50,173 nt of DNA. Origin: Sediminibacterium sp. (GTDB lineage Bacteria; Bacteroidota; Bacteroidia; Chitinophagales; Chitinophagaceae). This document shows, piece by piece, positions 35,005-41,998 of the stretch (the stretch's first letter is position 1; each line of letters starts with the position of its first letter). The DNA is taken from the NCBI GenBank assembly GCA_007280515.1, contig QYPL01000009.1:1-50173 (forward strand), in the 5' to 3' direction. The position numbers and the translations under genes are program-made. The notes under the pieces are model-generated. The model made no database searches. It was given only the letters and a program-made list of their open reading frames with translations, and was not told the DNA's origin.

Positions 35005-35808
35005 ATGAAAGGTGATATCAATGATGTGACAACTACTTTAAGATACTATCATAATGCTGCAGTAGGGGATGTTGATGGTGATGGAATCACAGATTTGGTT
35101 GTACAGGATTTTGGGGCTGAAGAAATGATGCTTTTTTTAAATAATGGTACCGGGCTTTCTAAAAAAATGAATATTACGCCTAATAATCAAACCGGAGCCG
35201 TATATATTGCCGATATTGATGGAGATAAGAAGCCTGAAATTATTTCTGCGCCTTATATTGACAGAGGTAATACACCTTCGACTTTTGTTAAGAAGTTAAA
35301 TTATTCAAACGGCTCATATATATCAACAAGTATTTCCCCAATAACACCATTTGGAAGTACTTATGGTTGTTATAAAATTATTGGAATGAAAAATCCCAAG
35401 GATAACACTAAGACAAATCTTTTCTTTTTTGTGGAAGGTGGAGCAGGAGATCAAAAAGTATTTAGATCAAGAACTGACAATTCTAATATAATCGATGATG
35501 TTACTTCTCTACAACAAACATATAAATCAAATGGAACTAGAGATTACTTAGTTGCTGACTTAAATTTTGATGGTTTTGACGACATTTTCTTTTATGTTAA
35601 TACAGGACAAAATTTGAATTCAAGAGTTTGGTTAAATAATGGTGATAATACTTTTACAAACTCAACCTGGGATATAGATCAAACACTAACAAGTCATTTT
35701 ATACCATTGACTATCAATTCAACTTCTGGTAGAATAAAATTCCTTTATTATATAGATGGAACTAATCCAAGTACAAAAATTATAGATGTTTATACAAAGA
35801 AGAAATAG
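35005..35808 (+). pseudogene. FG-GAP/VCBS-repeat protein, 5' end lost
   Basis: A 267-residue open frame with FG-GAP/VCBS repeats, each with Asp-rich calcium-binding loops (DVDGDGITDLVVQDF, DIDGDKKPEIISAPY, DLNFDGFDDIFFYVN). It has no signal peptide and begins inside a repeat, two bases from the divergent recombinase start. The related neighbour at 35897 has 535 residues and a lipoprotein signal, so about half of this gene was probably removed when the recombinase segment arrived. Confidence 0.7.
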
Positions 35809-35896
35809 GTTAGTAATAGGGATTAAAATACATATTTTATATTGATTATATGTTTAACTTCACTATACCCCCAAAGGATAGATTAAAACTTAAACT

Positions 35897-37504
35897 ATGA
35901 AAAGAGTAATCTTTGCTTTGGGAATTTTATTTGTATTTGCTTGTAGTAAAACCGAAGTACCTGCTACACCACCTGTTGTTGTTGTACAGGAAGAAGCAAT
36001 AAAGTTCACAACTAATCTTGATACAGGAACATATAATGTATCCGATACATTGCCGTTAGTTATATCGGTTAGTTCAAAACTACCATCTGCAGGGATACTT
36101 TATTCAATCTTGGTAAATTGGACCGACAGTTCTAAACAAATATTTAAGTTGGATACAAGTTTAACTGTTTCAAGTTTAAGTGTGAATATTCCTGGATTAA
36201 AAAAAGCAGGATCATACTCTTTATCAATTAGTATTACTTCAAAATCCACCGCTTCTAATTATTTAAATAAGTCTATCGCGGTTGTGAATAATCCGCTAGG
36301 TAGGTTTATGGGGTATAAGGTAGCTGCAAATGCAAAACAACTTGGAACAGATTATTGGGAAAACACCCCCGTGTTAAGTGATTTAATGATTGGAGTATTT
36401 CAGAAAAATTATGAAGTTTTTGTAAATCTTCCGCAAGGTGACGCCTATTGTGCATGGACTCAAGCTATTTGCAATGGCGATTTTAATAATGATGGTTATA
36501 TTGATGTTTTTAATGCGGGTAGTGCATTTGGTGGACAAAAATCTAGATTAAGTTTTTTAATATGGAATCCCACCACGAAAGTTTTTGATGAGAAAAATTT
36601 AATAAATAATAAAACAAATTTTATTGGCGCACCCACTAAAGTATCACCTATATATTTAAATGATGATAATTATGTTGATTTAGTCATTTTTGGTCATCAA
36701 GATGAATCCTCTCCAAAAAATAGAATTGAACCGATTACTATTTGTTTAAGTGATGGAAAAGGTGGGTATGATTTAACCGAATTAGTTTTACAGCCGCCTT
36801 TACCAAATGAAGCAGTTGTTTATGAGCATGGTTCTGTTGCAGATTTAAATGGAGATAAAATTCCTGATTTATTGATTATGGCAAATCCAAGAGTTTATGT
36901 TTTTTGGGGTATTTCTACTTTCCCTTATTTCACCAATAAAGACTTCTTAGTGTCAGAAAGGAATGATTTACCATTCTATTGTAAAATAAAAGATATAAAT
37001 AAGGATGGTATAAATGATGCAATGATTGGAACCAATATTGAGAATCAAATATTTTTAAATGATGGGAAAGGAACTGTATTGACGAATAAAATAACTGTCC
37101 CATATGTAACTCAAGGAAATGTTTTTGACTATATAGTTGATGATATAAATGGCGATGGTCTCAATGATTTTATAAATATCAGTGCAACAAATCATTTAGA
37201 ATGGGCAATAGATGCCTATATACAACAAAAAGATGGATCATTTAAAAGAGATGTTAGTTGGATAGAATATGCCTCGGGAGCTAAACGAGGTAATTTTCGA
37301 AATAAGCTTATTTATTATGATTTTGATGGAGACGGTAAAAAAGATATTACCTATTCAGATACCGCAATGGACCCCTACACCAGTCCAACTAATGAAATTA
37401 AAAGTAAAACCGTTTTTATACGAAGTGGAAATAAATTCATAGAAAAAGATTTCTTTCAATTCGATCCCTATGCAAAAAGTTTAAAGGATAAATATTATAA
37501 ATAA
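35897..37504 (+). CDS. FG-GAP/VCBS-repeat lipoprotein
   Basis: A 535-residue lipoprotein with lipobox VFACSK (Cys16 predicted lipidated). Residues ~30-130 are Ig-like. FG-GAP/VCBS repeats follow with metal-binding loops: NGDFNNDGYIDVFNAG, LNDDNYVDLVIFG, DLNGDKIPDLLIMA, DINKDGINDAMIG, DINGDGLNDFINI and DFDGDGKKDITYSD. It is probably a beta-propeller on the cell surface, binding glycans or other cells. The stop codon is 16 bp before the left arm of the att B site. Confidence 0.82.
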   Translation: MKRVIFALGILFVFACSKTEVPATPPVVVVQEEAIKFTTNLDTGTYNVSDTLPLVISVSSKLPSAGILYSILVNWTDSSKQIFKLDTSLTVSSLSVNIPGLKKAGSYSLSISITSKSTASNYLNKSIAVVNNPLGRFMGYKVAANAKQLGTDYWENTPVLSDLMIGVFQKNYEVFVNLPQGDAYCAWTQAICNGDFNNDGYIDVFNAGSAFGGQKSRLSFLIWNPTTKVFDEKNLINNKTNFIGAPTKVSPIYLNDDNYVDLVIFGHQDESSPKNRIEPITICLSDGKGGYDLTELVLQPPLPNEAVVYEHGSVADLNGDKIPDLLIMANPRVYVFWGISTFPYFTNKDFLVSERNDLPFYCKIKDINKDGINDAMIGTNIENQIFLNDGKGTVLTNKITVPYVTQGNVFDYIVDDINGDGLNDFINISATNHLEWAIDAYIQQKDGSFKRDVSWIEYASGAKRGNFRNKLIYYDFDGDGKKDITYSDTAMDPYTSPTNEIKSKTVFIRSGNKFIEKDFFQFDPYAKSLKDKYYK

Positions 37505-37520
37505 ACTGATTCGAATTCCC

Positions 37521-37652
37521 GGCCAGGTTCCGGGCCAGGTTTTCACCAAAAACGGGTTAAAAGTGGTGAATTATGAGAAATATAAATCTATTTCAATCTT
37601 GTATCCTATTGATTATCAATAAAAGAAAAGGAATAGAATACCACCAGAAACC
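37521..37652. repeat. Left arm before att core B
   Basis: A 132-bp segment starting GGCCAGGTTC and continuing with a second GGCCAGGTTTT, then ACGGGTTAAAA, and a perfect 13-bp palindrome ATTGATTATCAAT (37608-37620), ending at the core. The same length and order occur at 40031-40162 and 40547-40678, with only substitutions. Confidence 0.85.
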
Positions 37653-37695
37653 CTCATAATCAGGGGGTCCCTGGATCATGCCCAGGTGGGCCCAC
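37653..37695 (+). repeat. att core B (tRNA 3'-half copy)
   Basis: A 43-nt copy of the tRNA 3' half, identical to core A over the T-arm and acceptor 3' strand (T-stem CCTGG/CCAGG). The 5' half of a tRNA is absent; the flank is the left arm instead. Confidence 0.85.
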
Positions 37696-37704
37696 TTGAA
37701 AATC

Positions 37705-37740
37705 AACCACTTATGATTTGTTTCATAGGTGGTTTTTTAT
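37705..37740 (+). terminator. Terminator hairpin after core B
   Basis: AACCACTTATGA pairs with TCATAGGTGGTT, followed by a T-run. It corresponds to the tRNA terminator at 29328, with a changed outer stem. Confidence 0.75.
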
Positions 37741-37744
37741 TTTG

Positions 37745-37833
37745 GGCCAAGTTCGGGCCAGGTTTTGTGTTTTTAAAGGGAAAACAGGGGTGAATGGAGG
37801 TGAATGGGTGGAATTAATGGAGCCTGATTAAAT
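37745..37833. repeat. Right arm of element 2
   Basis: GGCCAAGTTC followed by GGGCCAGGTTTTG and the same G/A-rich stretch as the element 1 right arm, without indels. Confidence 0.75.
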
Positions 37834-37877
37834 TATTTACCCCTTTTATTAGATTTATAAAAAACTGACGCTATTAA

Positions 37878-38012
37878 ACTCAAACCTCTACTTTTGCTAT
37901 TTACCGTTCTCAAAAGTCCGATACCAGGGCCTTTATGATCACCCTTGCCTACTCATTCAAAGCTGCCTTAAAGGACAAAATGCTTGAAAATAAATTTAAT
38001 GCAGAGTATTAA
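37878..38012 (+). pseudogene. 3' tail of an OMP_b-brl_3-type outer-membrane receptor gene
   Basis: The last 44 codons and stop of a gene nearly identical to the end of the receptor at 41999-44401: DTRAFMITLAYSFKAALKDK here, SFKSALKDK there, both ending MLENKFNAEY. No upstream part is present; the right arm of element 2 lies about 45 bp before it. Nucleotide changes are mostly synonymous, so the copy is diverged, not a recent duplicate. Confidence 0.85.
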
Positions 38013-38047
38013 TAGTATGTATGAAGGTTAAAAAGCTATTCAATATT

Positions 38048-38251
38048 TTACTTAATTCTATTATATTTTTTTAACAGGTCAATAACTAATTTATGTGGAA
38101 GTGCATACGCTTTGTTTCCATTAATTCCTTCCATCGTTTCGGCTGCAACCATAGCATTTATAATGGCTTCCTCCACCGCTTGAACAGTTGCTTCAAATAA
38201 TGGAGTGATTAAATCATTTGGCAACTCATCTAACTTCAATGAATCAATCAA
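38048..38251 (-). pseudogene. C-terminal tail of a P1/DmpA-family aminopeptidase
   Basis: A 67-residue open frame without ATG (TTG at the 5' end). It reads ITPLFEATVQAVEEAIINAM, then AAETMEGINGNKAYALPHKL and KKYNR, the characteristic end of S58/DmpA (P1) peptidases. The catalytic N-terminal-nucleophile region is absent. It lies inside element 2, convergent with the outer-membrane gene tail. Confidence 0.75.
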
Positions 38252-38364
38252 ACCTTCAGCCGAAAGACAGCATTCATAAGCGTTAATGGAGGTAAAAGCT
38301 TGGAATAAACATGATTTATATTATAATAAGGTTACCTTATATGAGTAAATCTTAAATAAAATTT

Positions 38365-38802
38365 ATGAAGAAGATATTAATCATATCATTACTATTTATT
38401 TGTAATTATTTATACGGACAAAATAATTCAAGCCCTGAGGAATTTTATGCTTATTTCGCTAAAGTATTCAATGAAGAAAAAATAGATGAAGTTCAAAAAT
38501 GTTTTCATTTCCCTTATTCAACTATAGTCAACGGGCAAATTTCCTATTTTGATAACCCTAATATAGCAGCTGTTGATTATGATGCTTTAAAAAAAACTGG
38601 TTGGGCATATACAAGAGTTAATAAAGTTACAAAAGTAGCAGAAGGGGAAAATACGGCAGTATTAGTGATAGACTTTTCCAGAATGAATAAGAATAATCAA
38701 GAATTTATAAGATTGAAAAATATATATACTTTGACTAAAGAAAAAGGGTCTTGGCAAATAATAAATCTTTCTAATATCAAATCAATAAATGAAGACAAAT
38801 AA
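38365..38802 (+). CDS. Secreted NTF2-like protein
   Basis: A 145-residue protein with a signal peptide ending YLYGQ. The mature part has an NTF2/SnoaL-like pattern (SPEEFYAYFAKVFNEEKIDE, then GWAYTRVNKVTKVAEGENTA, and TKEKGSWQIINLS). No lipobox is seen. Function is unknown. It is followed after 16 bp by the MBL-fold gene, so they are probably co-transcribed. Confidence 0.75.
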   Translation: MKKILIISLLFICNYLYGQNNSSPEEFYAYFAKVFNEEKIDEVQKCFHFPYSTIVNGQISYFDNPNIAAVDYDALKKTGWAYTRVNKVTKVAEGENTAVLVIDFSRMNKNNQEFIRLKNIYTLTKEKGSWQIINLSNIKSINEDK

Positions 38803-38818
38803 ATTTAAACGAGTAGCA

Positions 38819-39751
38819 ATGAGAAAAATTATACTATCACTTTTTGCATTTTTATTTTTAATAAATTATTTATTAGCGCAAGAAAATAAAAAATTTGAGG
38901 AAAGAAGGCTAAACATAGTTGAAAAAGCGAAGGACAGTTTGGTGAAAATATCAAACCATACTTTTGCCATAATTGCTAAACCTGGGGCTGGAAATATATT
39001 AATTTATGAAAGTAAAGATGGTTTTATCATAGTGGATGATCAGTGGGAAGACTTAGGGGCAACAATAAATAATTTATTAAAGTCAATCTCTAACAAAGCT
39101 GTCTTATATGTTTTAAACACCCATTTTCATTTTGATCATACTGATGGGAACAAGGCATTTGGTAAAAATGGTATTAAGATTATTGCATACGATAATCTTA
39201 GAAAAAAATTATTGTCTGAACAGCATATAGCACCACCAATAGATGTAATTCAAAAAGCATATCCATTTGAGGCACTTCCCTATATAACATTTAGCGACTC
39301 CTTAACGCTTCATGAAGAAGCTGAAGAGATTAAAATATTTCATGTAAACAATGCTCATACAGACACCGACTCTTTTATTGAATTTAAAAATGACAACGTC
39401 TATCATACGGGGGATGTTTTTGTTAGATATGGCTTTCCTTTTATAGATGATAATAACGGGGGTAATATCCTAGGTATTATAAAATCAATGAATGATCTGA
39501 TTGAAAGAACAAATGATTCAACTATAATAATTCCTGGACATGGTCCAATATCTAATAAAAAAGACTTAATTGTTTATAGAAATAATTTACAATTAATTGT
39601 AGATAGAATTCAAGATGGGATTTTAAATAATTTAACAGTAGATCAGATTGAACAGACAAACCCAATCAGAGGTATCAATTGGAATAATCAATTTTTTGTT
39701 ACATCGAAAATCTATAAAATGATTAAAAAAACAAAGGCTAGTAAACTTTAA
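38819..39751 (+). CDS. Secreted MBL-fold metallo-hydrolase
   Basis: Start chosen at ATG 38819 (MRKIILSLFAFLFLINYLLA, clear signal peptide); the in-frame ATG at 38789 overlaps the previous gene and would spoil the signal. Metal ligands: NTHFHFDHTDGN (HxHxDH), His in NNAHTDTDS, Asp in YHTGDVF and His in IPGHGPISN, the full metallo-beta-lactamase-fold set for two metal ions. It may hydrolyse lactones, beta-lactams or other esters in the periplasm. Class B beta-lactamase activity cannot be assigned from motifs alone. It is the only plainly intact enzyme gene of element 2. Confidence 0.88.
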   Translation: MRKIILSLFAFLFLINYLLAQENKKFEERRLNIVEKAKDSLVKISNHTFAIIAKPGAGNILIYESKDGFIIVDDQWEDLGATINNLLKSISNKAVLYVLNTHFHFDHTDGNKAFGKNGIKIIAYDNLRKKLLSEQHIAPPIDVIQKAYPFEALPYITFSDSLTLHEEAEEIKIFHVNNAHTDTDSFIEFKNDNVYHTGDVFVRYGFPFIDDNNGGNILGIIKSMNDLIERTNDSTIIIPGHGPISNKKDLIVYRNNLQLIVDRIQDGILNNLTVDQIEQTNPIRGINWNNQFFVTSKIYKMIKKTKASKL

Positions 39752-40028
39752 CTACTTAAATACATTAAAGAACAAATACTCAAATTTCAATATAAAACCA
39801 TTGGGTGCTGTTCTTTCCATGGTAGAATATAATTGCTGGCGAAAGCCAATATCAAACCTTGCCTGGCTGTTTACTATAAATTGTATGGAAGGCCCCATAT
39901 CTAAAAACGATTTTTGATTCCCGTTCAAACGCTGGCCAATGAGTTCAAACATTAGATTCACATTCGTTTGATTATAGCTTGTATATACTTTAGGTAGCAT
40001 TAGCTTGCCTATAGATAAAGTATAATTC
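39752..40028 (-). pseudogene. C-terminal tail of an outer-membrane protein gene (copy of the 44470 gene)
   Basis: The open frame matches the last ~90 residues of the protein at 44470-45279 (79 of the last 82 residues identical by eye: V/I, G/E and I/V changes). The match starts at NYTLS and breaks at 40028, where the left-arm repeat begins. The promoter and N-terminus are missing. The intact gene's neighbour is the receptor whose tail is at 37878-38012, so this element holds both neighbours' ends. Confidence 0.85.
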
Positions 40029-40030
40029 CA

Positions 40031-40162
40031 GGCCAGGTTCCCGGCCAGGTTTTTACCAAAAACGGGTTAAAAGAGGTGAAATATGAGAAAAACAGATCTA
40101 TTTCAATCTTGTATCCTATTGATTATCAATAAAAGAAAAGGTATAGAATACCACCAGAAACC
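40031..40162. repeat. Left arm before att core C
   Basis: The same 132-bp arm as at 37521, including the 13-bp palindrome (40118-40130). It is joined directly to the broken outer-membrane gene tail. Confidence 0.85.
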
Positions 40163-40205
40163 CTCATAATCAGGGGGTCCTAGGATCATGCCCTAGTAGG
40201 CCCAC
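40163..40205 (+). repeat. att core C (tRNA 3'-half copy with changed T-stem)
   Basis: A 43-nt copy with T-stem CTAGG/CCTAG instead of CCTGG/CCAGG: two base pairs changed on both sides so that pairing is kept. The T-loop ATCATGC is unchanged, and the acceptor strand is TAGGCCC. Only the left half of the terminator follows. Confidence 0.85.
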
Positions 40206-40242
40206 AGAGGGAAACTCAACAGTATCAAGGGTTTATGAAGTA

Positions 40243-40539
40243 AAATCAGCCTACTATTATTTAGTAACCGACATCATTAATCTAAGTAAAGACGAATACA
40301 TTAAACTAGCCCCTAATCCATTTATCAATCAACTGAACTTTGATTTTATTGTGAAGGGGTATCAGCGATTAAATATTGAAGTGTTTGATGTTGCAACAGG
40401 AACTAAGGTCGCAAGTCAACCTAATTTAACTGCAGGAAGTAGGATTACTTTAGGTCAATTATCAACAGGGACATATGTCATTAAAGTAACCTCAAATGAT
40501 CAAAAGATAATACAACAATTTAAAGTGGTTAAGATGTAA
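40243..40539 (+). pseudogene. T9SS type A C-terminal sorting domain (gene tail)
   Basis: An open frame ending at TAA 40537-40539 and reading YIKLAPNPFINQLNFDF, then IEVFDVATGTKV, and STGTYVIKVTSNDQKIIQQF: a type IX secretion C-terminal signal (PNP start, GTYVIKV strand, Lys-rich end). No start codon or passenger domain is present. The frame stays open upstream through att core C to a stop at 40144. GTG 40351 is the first candidate start but falls inside the domain. The junction lies in the middle of the tRNA terminator, near 40242. Confidence 0.8.
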
Positions 40540-40546
40540 AAAAACC

Positions 40547-40678
40547 GGCCAGGTTCCCGGCCAGGTTTTCACCGAAAAAGGGTTAAAAGAGGTGAAATAT
40601 GAGAAATATAGATCTATTTCAATCTTGTATCCTATTGATTATCAATAAAAGAAAAGGAATGTAATACCACTAGGAACC
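40547..40678. repeat. Left arm before att core D
   Basis: The same 132-bp arm, with the palindrome at 40634-40646. It begins eight bases after the stop codon of the T9SS tail. Confidence 0.85.
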
Positions 40679-40721
40679 CTCATAATCAGGGGGTCCCAGG
40701 ATCATGCCCTGGTGGGCCCAC
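40679..40721 (+). repeat. att core D (tRNA 3'-half copy, T-stem flipped)
   Basis: A 43-nt copy with T-stem CCAGG/CCTGG: the middle pair is T-A in cores A/B and A-T here. The acceptor strand is TGGGCCC as in A. A full terminator follows. As the most distal copy, it may be the original chromosomal tRNA end. Confidence 0.85.
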
Positions 40722-40741
40722 AGCATAAAAAACTGTATTTG

Positions 40742-40779
40742 AAGGGTTTATGAAGTCATTTTCATAGGCCCTTTTTATT
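40742..40779 (+). terminator. Terminator hairpin after core D
   Basis: AAGGGTTTATGAA pairs with TTCATAGGCCCTT (two G-T wobbles), followed by a T-run. It is the counterpart of the tRNA terminator at 29328. Confidence 0.8.
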
Positions 40780-40796
40780 TGAGCTACATCTCTGAA

Positions 40797-40829
40797 AAGT
40801 TTGCACCAGATTTTGCACCACAACTTTTA
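40797..40829. repeat. Diverged right-arm-like repeats beyond core D
   Basis: AAGTTTGCACCAGATTTTGC with TTTGCACCA occurring twice. The layout parallels AAGTTTGGGCCAGGTTTTG in the right arms of elements 1 and 2. It suggests an older, diverged element starts here. The spacer 40780-40901 holds no gene. Confidence 0.45.
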
Positions 40830-40901
40830 TAATAAGGTTGAATCTGAGGGAAGAGAATGGAATTGACAACATTAGCTTATTTTCAACTATAAAATTTTAA
40901 T

Positions 40902-41903
40902 ATGAAATACATCCCATTTTTATTTTTATCACTCATCTGCTTAGTAGGTGAAGCACAAAGCCCTAAAAAAGTAAATTTCACTCCAACTAATTACTACTCA
41001 TTTTTTGCTGCTGAAATAAAACCGGTATTAAATATTTTACCAGGAGATACTATTTATACTAGCTCTGTTGATTGTGATGGATTTGATAAAAACGGAATTA
41101 AACGTTCAATTGGTAAAGCTGAAAATCCTTTAACAGGGCCTTTTTATGTAGAAGGTGCGGAAGAAGGAGATATCATAAAAGTAACTTTCACAGATATGAA
41201 ATTTAGTAGAAATACCGCTTTATGTCTGCCCTACTTTCATGAACGCAGTATGCCATCCTCTATTACCGATTTGGTAAAAAATAATCTTGAGCCCATTGTT
41301 TGGGATTTAGATCTAAAGAAAAACAAAGCGAAGCTTCAAGCTCCTACAGAACATTTAAAAAACTTTGAGGTGGCTATTAGCCCTTTTCTTGGATGCGTTG
41401 GTTTAGCTGCTCCAAAGGGACAAGAGGTTGGCACAGGAGATGCAGGACCCTTTGGTGGCAATATGGACTTTAATCGTATTGCTAAAAATGCTTCCGTTTA
41501 CTTGCCGGTATATAATAAAGGAGGCCTTTTGTACTTAGGTGATGGCCATGCAGCACAAGGTGATGGAGAAATTAATTGGATGGCCTTGGAAACCTCTCTA
41601 GATTATGCATTCACCGTTAAGCTTATTAAAAGCCCTGCTAAAAAATTAGCTTACCCAAGAGTTGAAGATGCTATTTATATTATGACAGTTGGCTTAAATG
41701 CTAGTCTAGATAACGCTTTAAAAATTGCTTCAAAGGGAATGTTGGCTTGGTTACAAGAAGATTACAATTTAACTATTGAAGAAGCGACACAAGTAATGGG
41801 ATCTTCATTAGAATATAAAATTACTGAAATTGTAGACCCTCAAGTTGAAATTGTGGCAATGATTAAAAAAACTGCTTTAAAGAATATTTCAAAGCATAAA
41901 TAA
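40902..41903 (+). CDS. Secreted acetamidase/formamidase-family protein
   Basis: A 333-residue FmdA_AmdA-family protein with a signal peptide ending VGEAQ. Family landmarks are GPFYVEGAEEGDIIKVTF near residue 85, GTGDAGPFGGNMDFNRI near 180 and LYLGDGHAAQGDGEINWMA near 210 (the conserved Asp/His/Glu-rich metal region). It hydrolyses small amides such as formamide; export to the periplasm is common for Bacteroidota members. It has the first complete gene to the right of the att array. Confidence 0.87.
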   Translation: MKYIPFLFLSLICLVGEAQSPKKVNFTPTNYYSFFAAEIKPVLNILPGDTIYTSSVDCDGFDKNGIKRSIGKAENPLTGPFYVEGAEEGDIIKVTFTDMKFSRNTALCLPYFHERSMPSSITDLVKNNLEPIVWDLDLKKNKAKLQAPTEHLKNFEVAISPFLGCVGLAAPKGQEVGTGDAGPFGGNMDFNRIAKNASVYLPVYNKGGLLYLGDGHAAQGDGEINWMALETSLDYAFTVKLIKSPAKKLAYPRVEDAIYIMTVGLNASLDNALKIASKGMLAWLQEDYNLTIEEATQVMGSSLEYKITEIVDPQVEIVAMIKKTALKNISKHK

Positions 41904-41998
41904 AGGATATATTAAAGAATTTTATCATTATTCTTGCCGTCTATATAAACATTTCTCATTTAATGCCTGAATTCTAATTAATGAGATAATTTTACCCC

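Larger units (their letters stand above)
29307..37695. mobile_element. Integrated element 1 (about 8.4 kb) at the CAU tRNA
   Basis: Bounded by core A (in the tRNA) and core B. Right arm at 29379-29467 and left arm at 37521-37652. Cargo: SnoaL-like lipoprotein, ceramidase-like gene tail, DUF1080-DUF1566 protein, CocE hydrolase, a nested recombinase segment, a truncated FG-GAP gene and a full FG-GAP lipoprotein. No full-length integrase of its own is seen, so it appears defective. Boundaries are read from the repeats; mobility is inferred. Confidence 0.7.
37696..40205. mobile_element. Integrated element 2 (about 2.5 kb), heavily reduced
   Basis: Between cores B and C. It has a right arm (37745-37833) and a left arm (40031-40162). 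Content: a tail of a TonB-type outer-membrane gene, a peptidase P1 gene tail, an NTF2-like protein, an MBL-fold hydrolase and a tail of an outer-membrane protein gene. No recombinase is present. Confidence 0.65.
40206..40721. mobile_element. Integrated element 3 remnant (about 0.5 kb)
   Basis: Between cores C and D. The right arm is deleted, the left arm (40547-40678) is kept, and the only cargo is the tail of a T9SS-secreted protein gene. It is probably a deletion remnant, not a functional cassette. Confidence 0.6.

Noticed and set aside
38789..38818. Upstream ATG at 38789 as start of the MBL-fold gene
   Set aside because: It would put ten polar residues before a good signal peptide and overlap the previous gene; ATG 38819 is better.
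38819..39751. Calling the MBL-fold protein a class B beta-lactamase
   Set aside because: The HxHxDH motif is shared by many hydrolases; substrate residues cannot be assigned by eye.
29265..40721. Reading the four repeated hairpins as a CRISPR array
   Set aside because: Only four copies, spaced 0.5 to 8.4 kb apart, matching a tRNA 3' half; no short regular spacers and no cas genes.
29265..40721. Reading the array as a classical integron
   Set aside because: No IntI-type integrase with its extra domain and no attC sites; the repeats are tRNA ends with phage-like arms. Cassette-like behaviour is kept only as a hypothesis.
37653..40721. Calling cores B, C and D extra tRNA genes
   Set aside because: They lack the 5' acceptor strand, D-arm and 5' anticodon-stem strand; the upstream sequence is the arm repeat.
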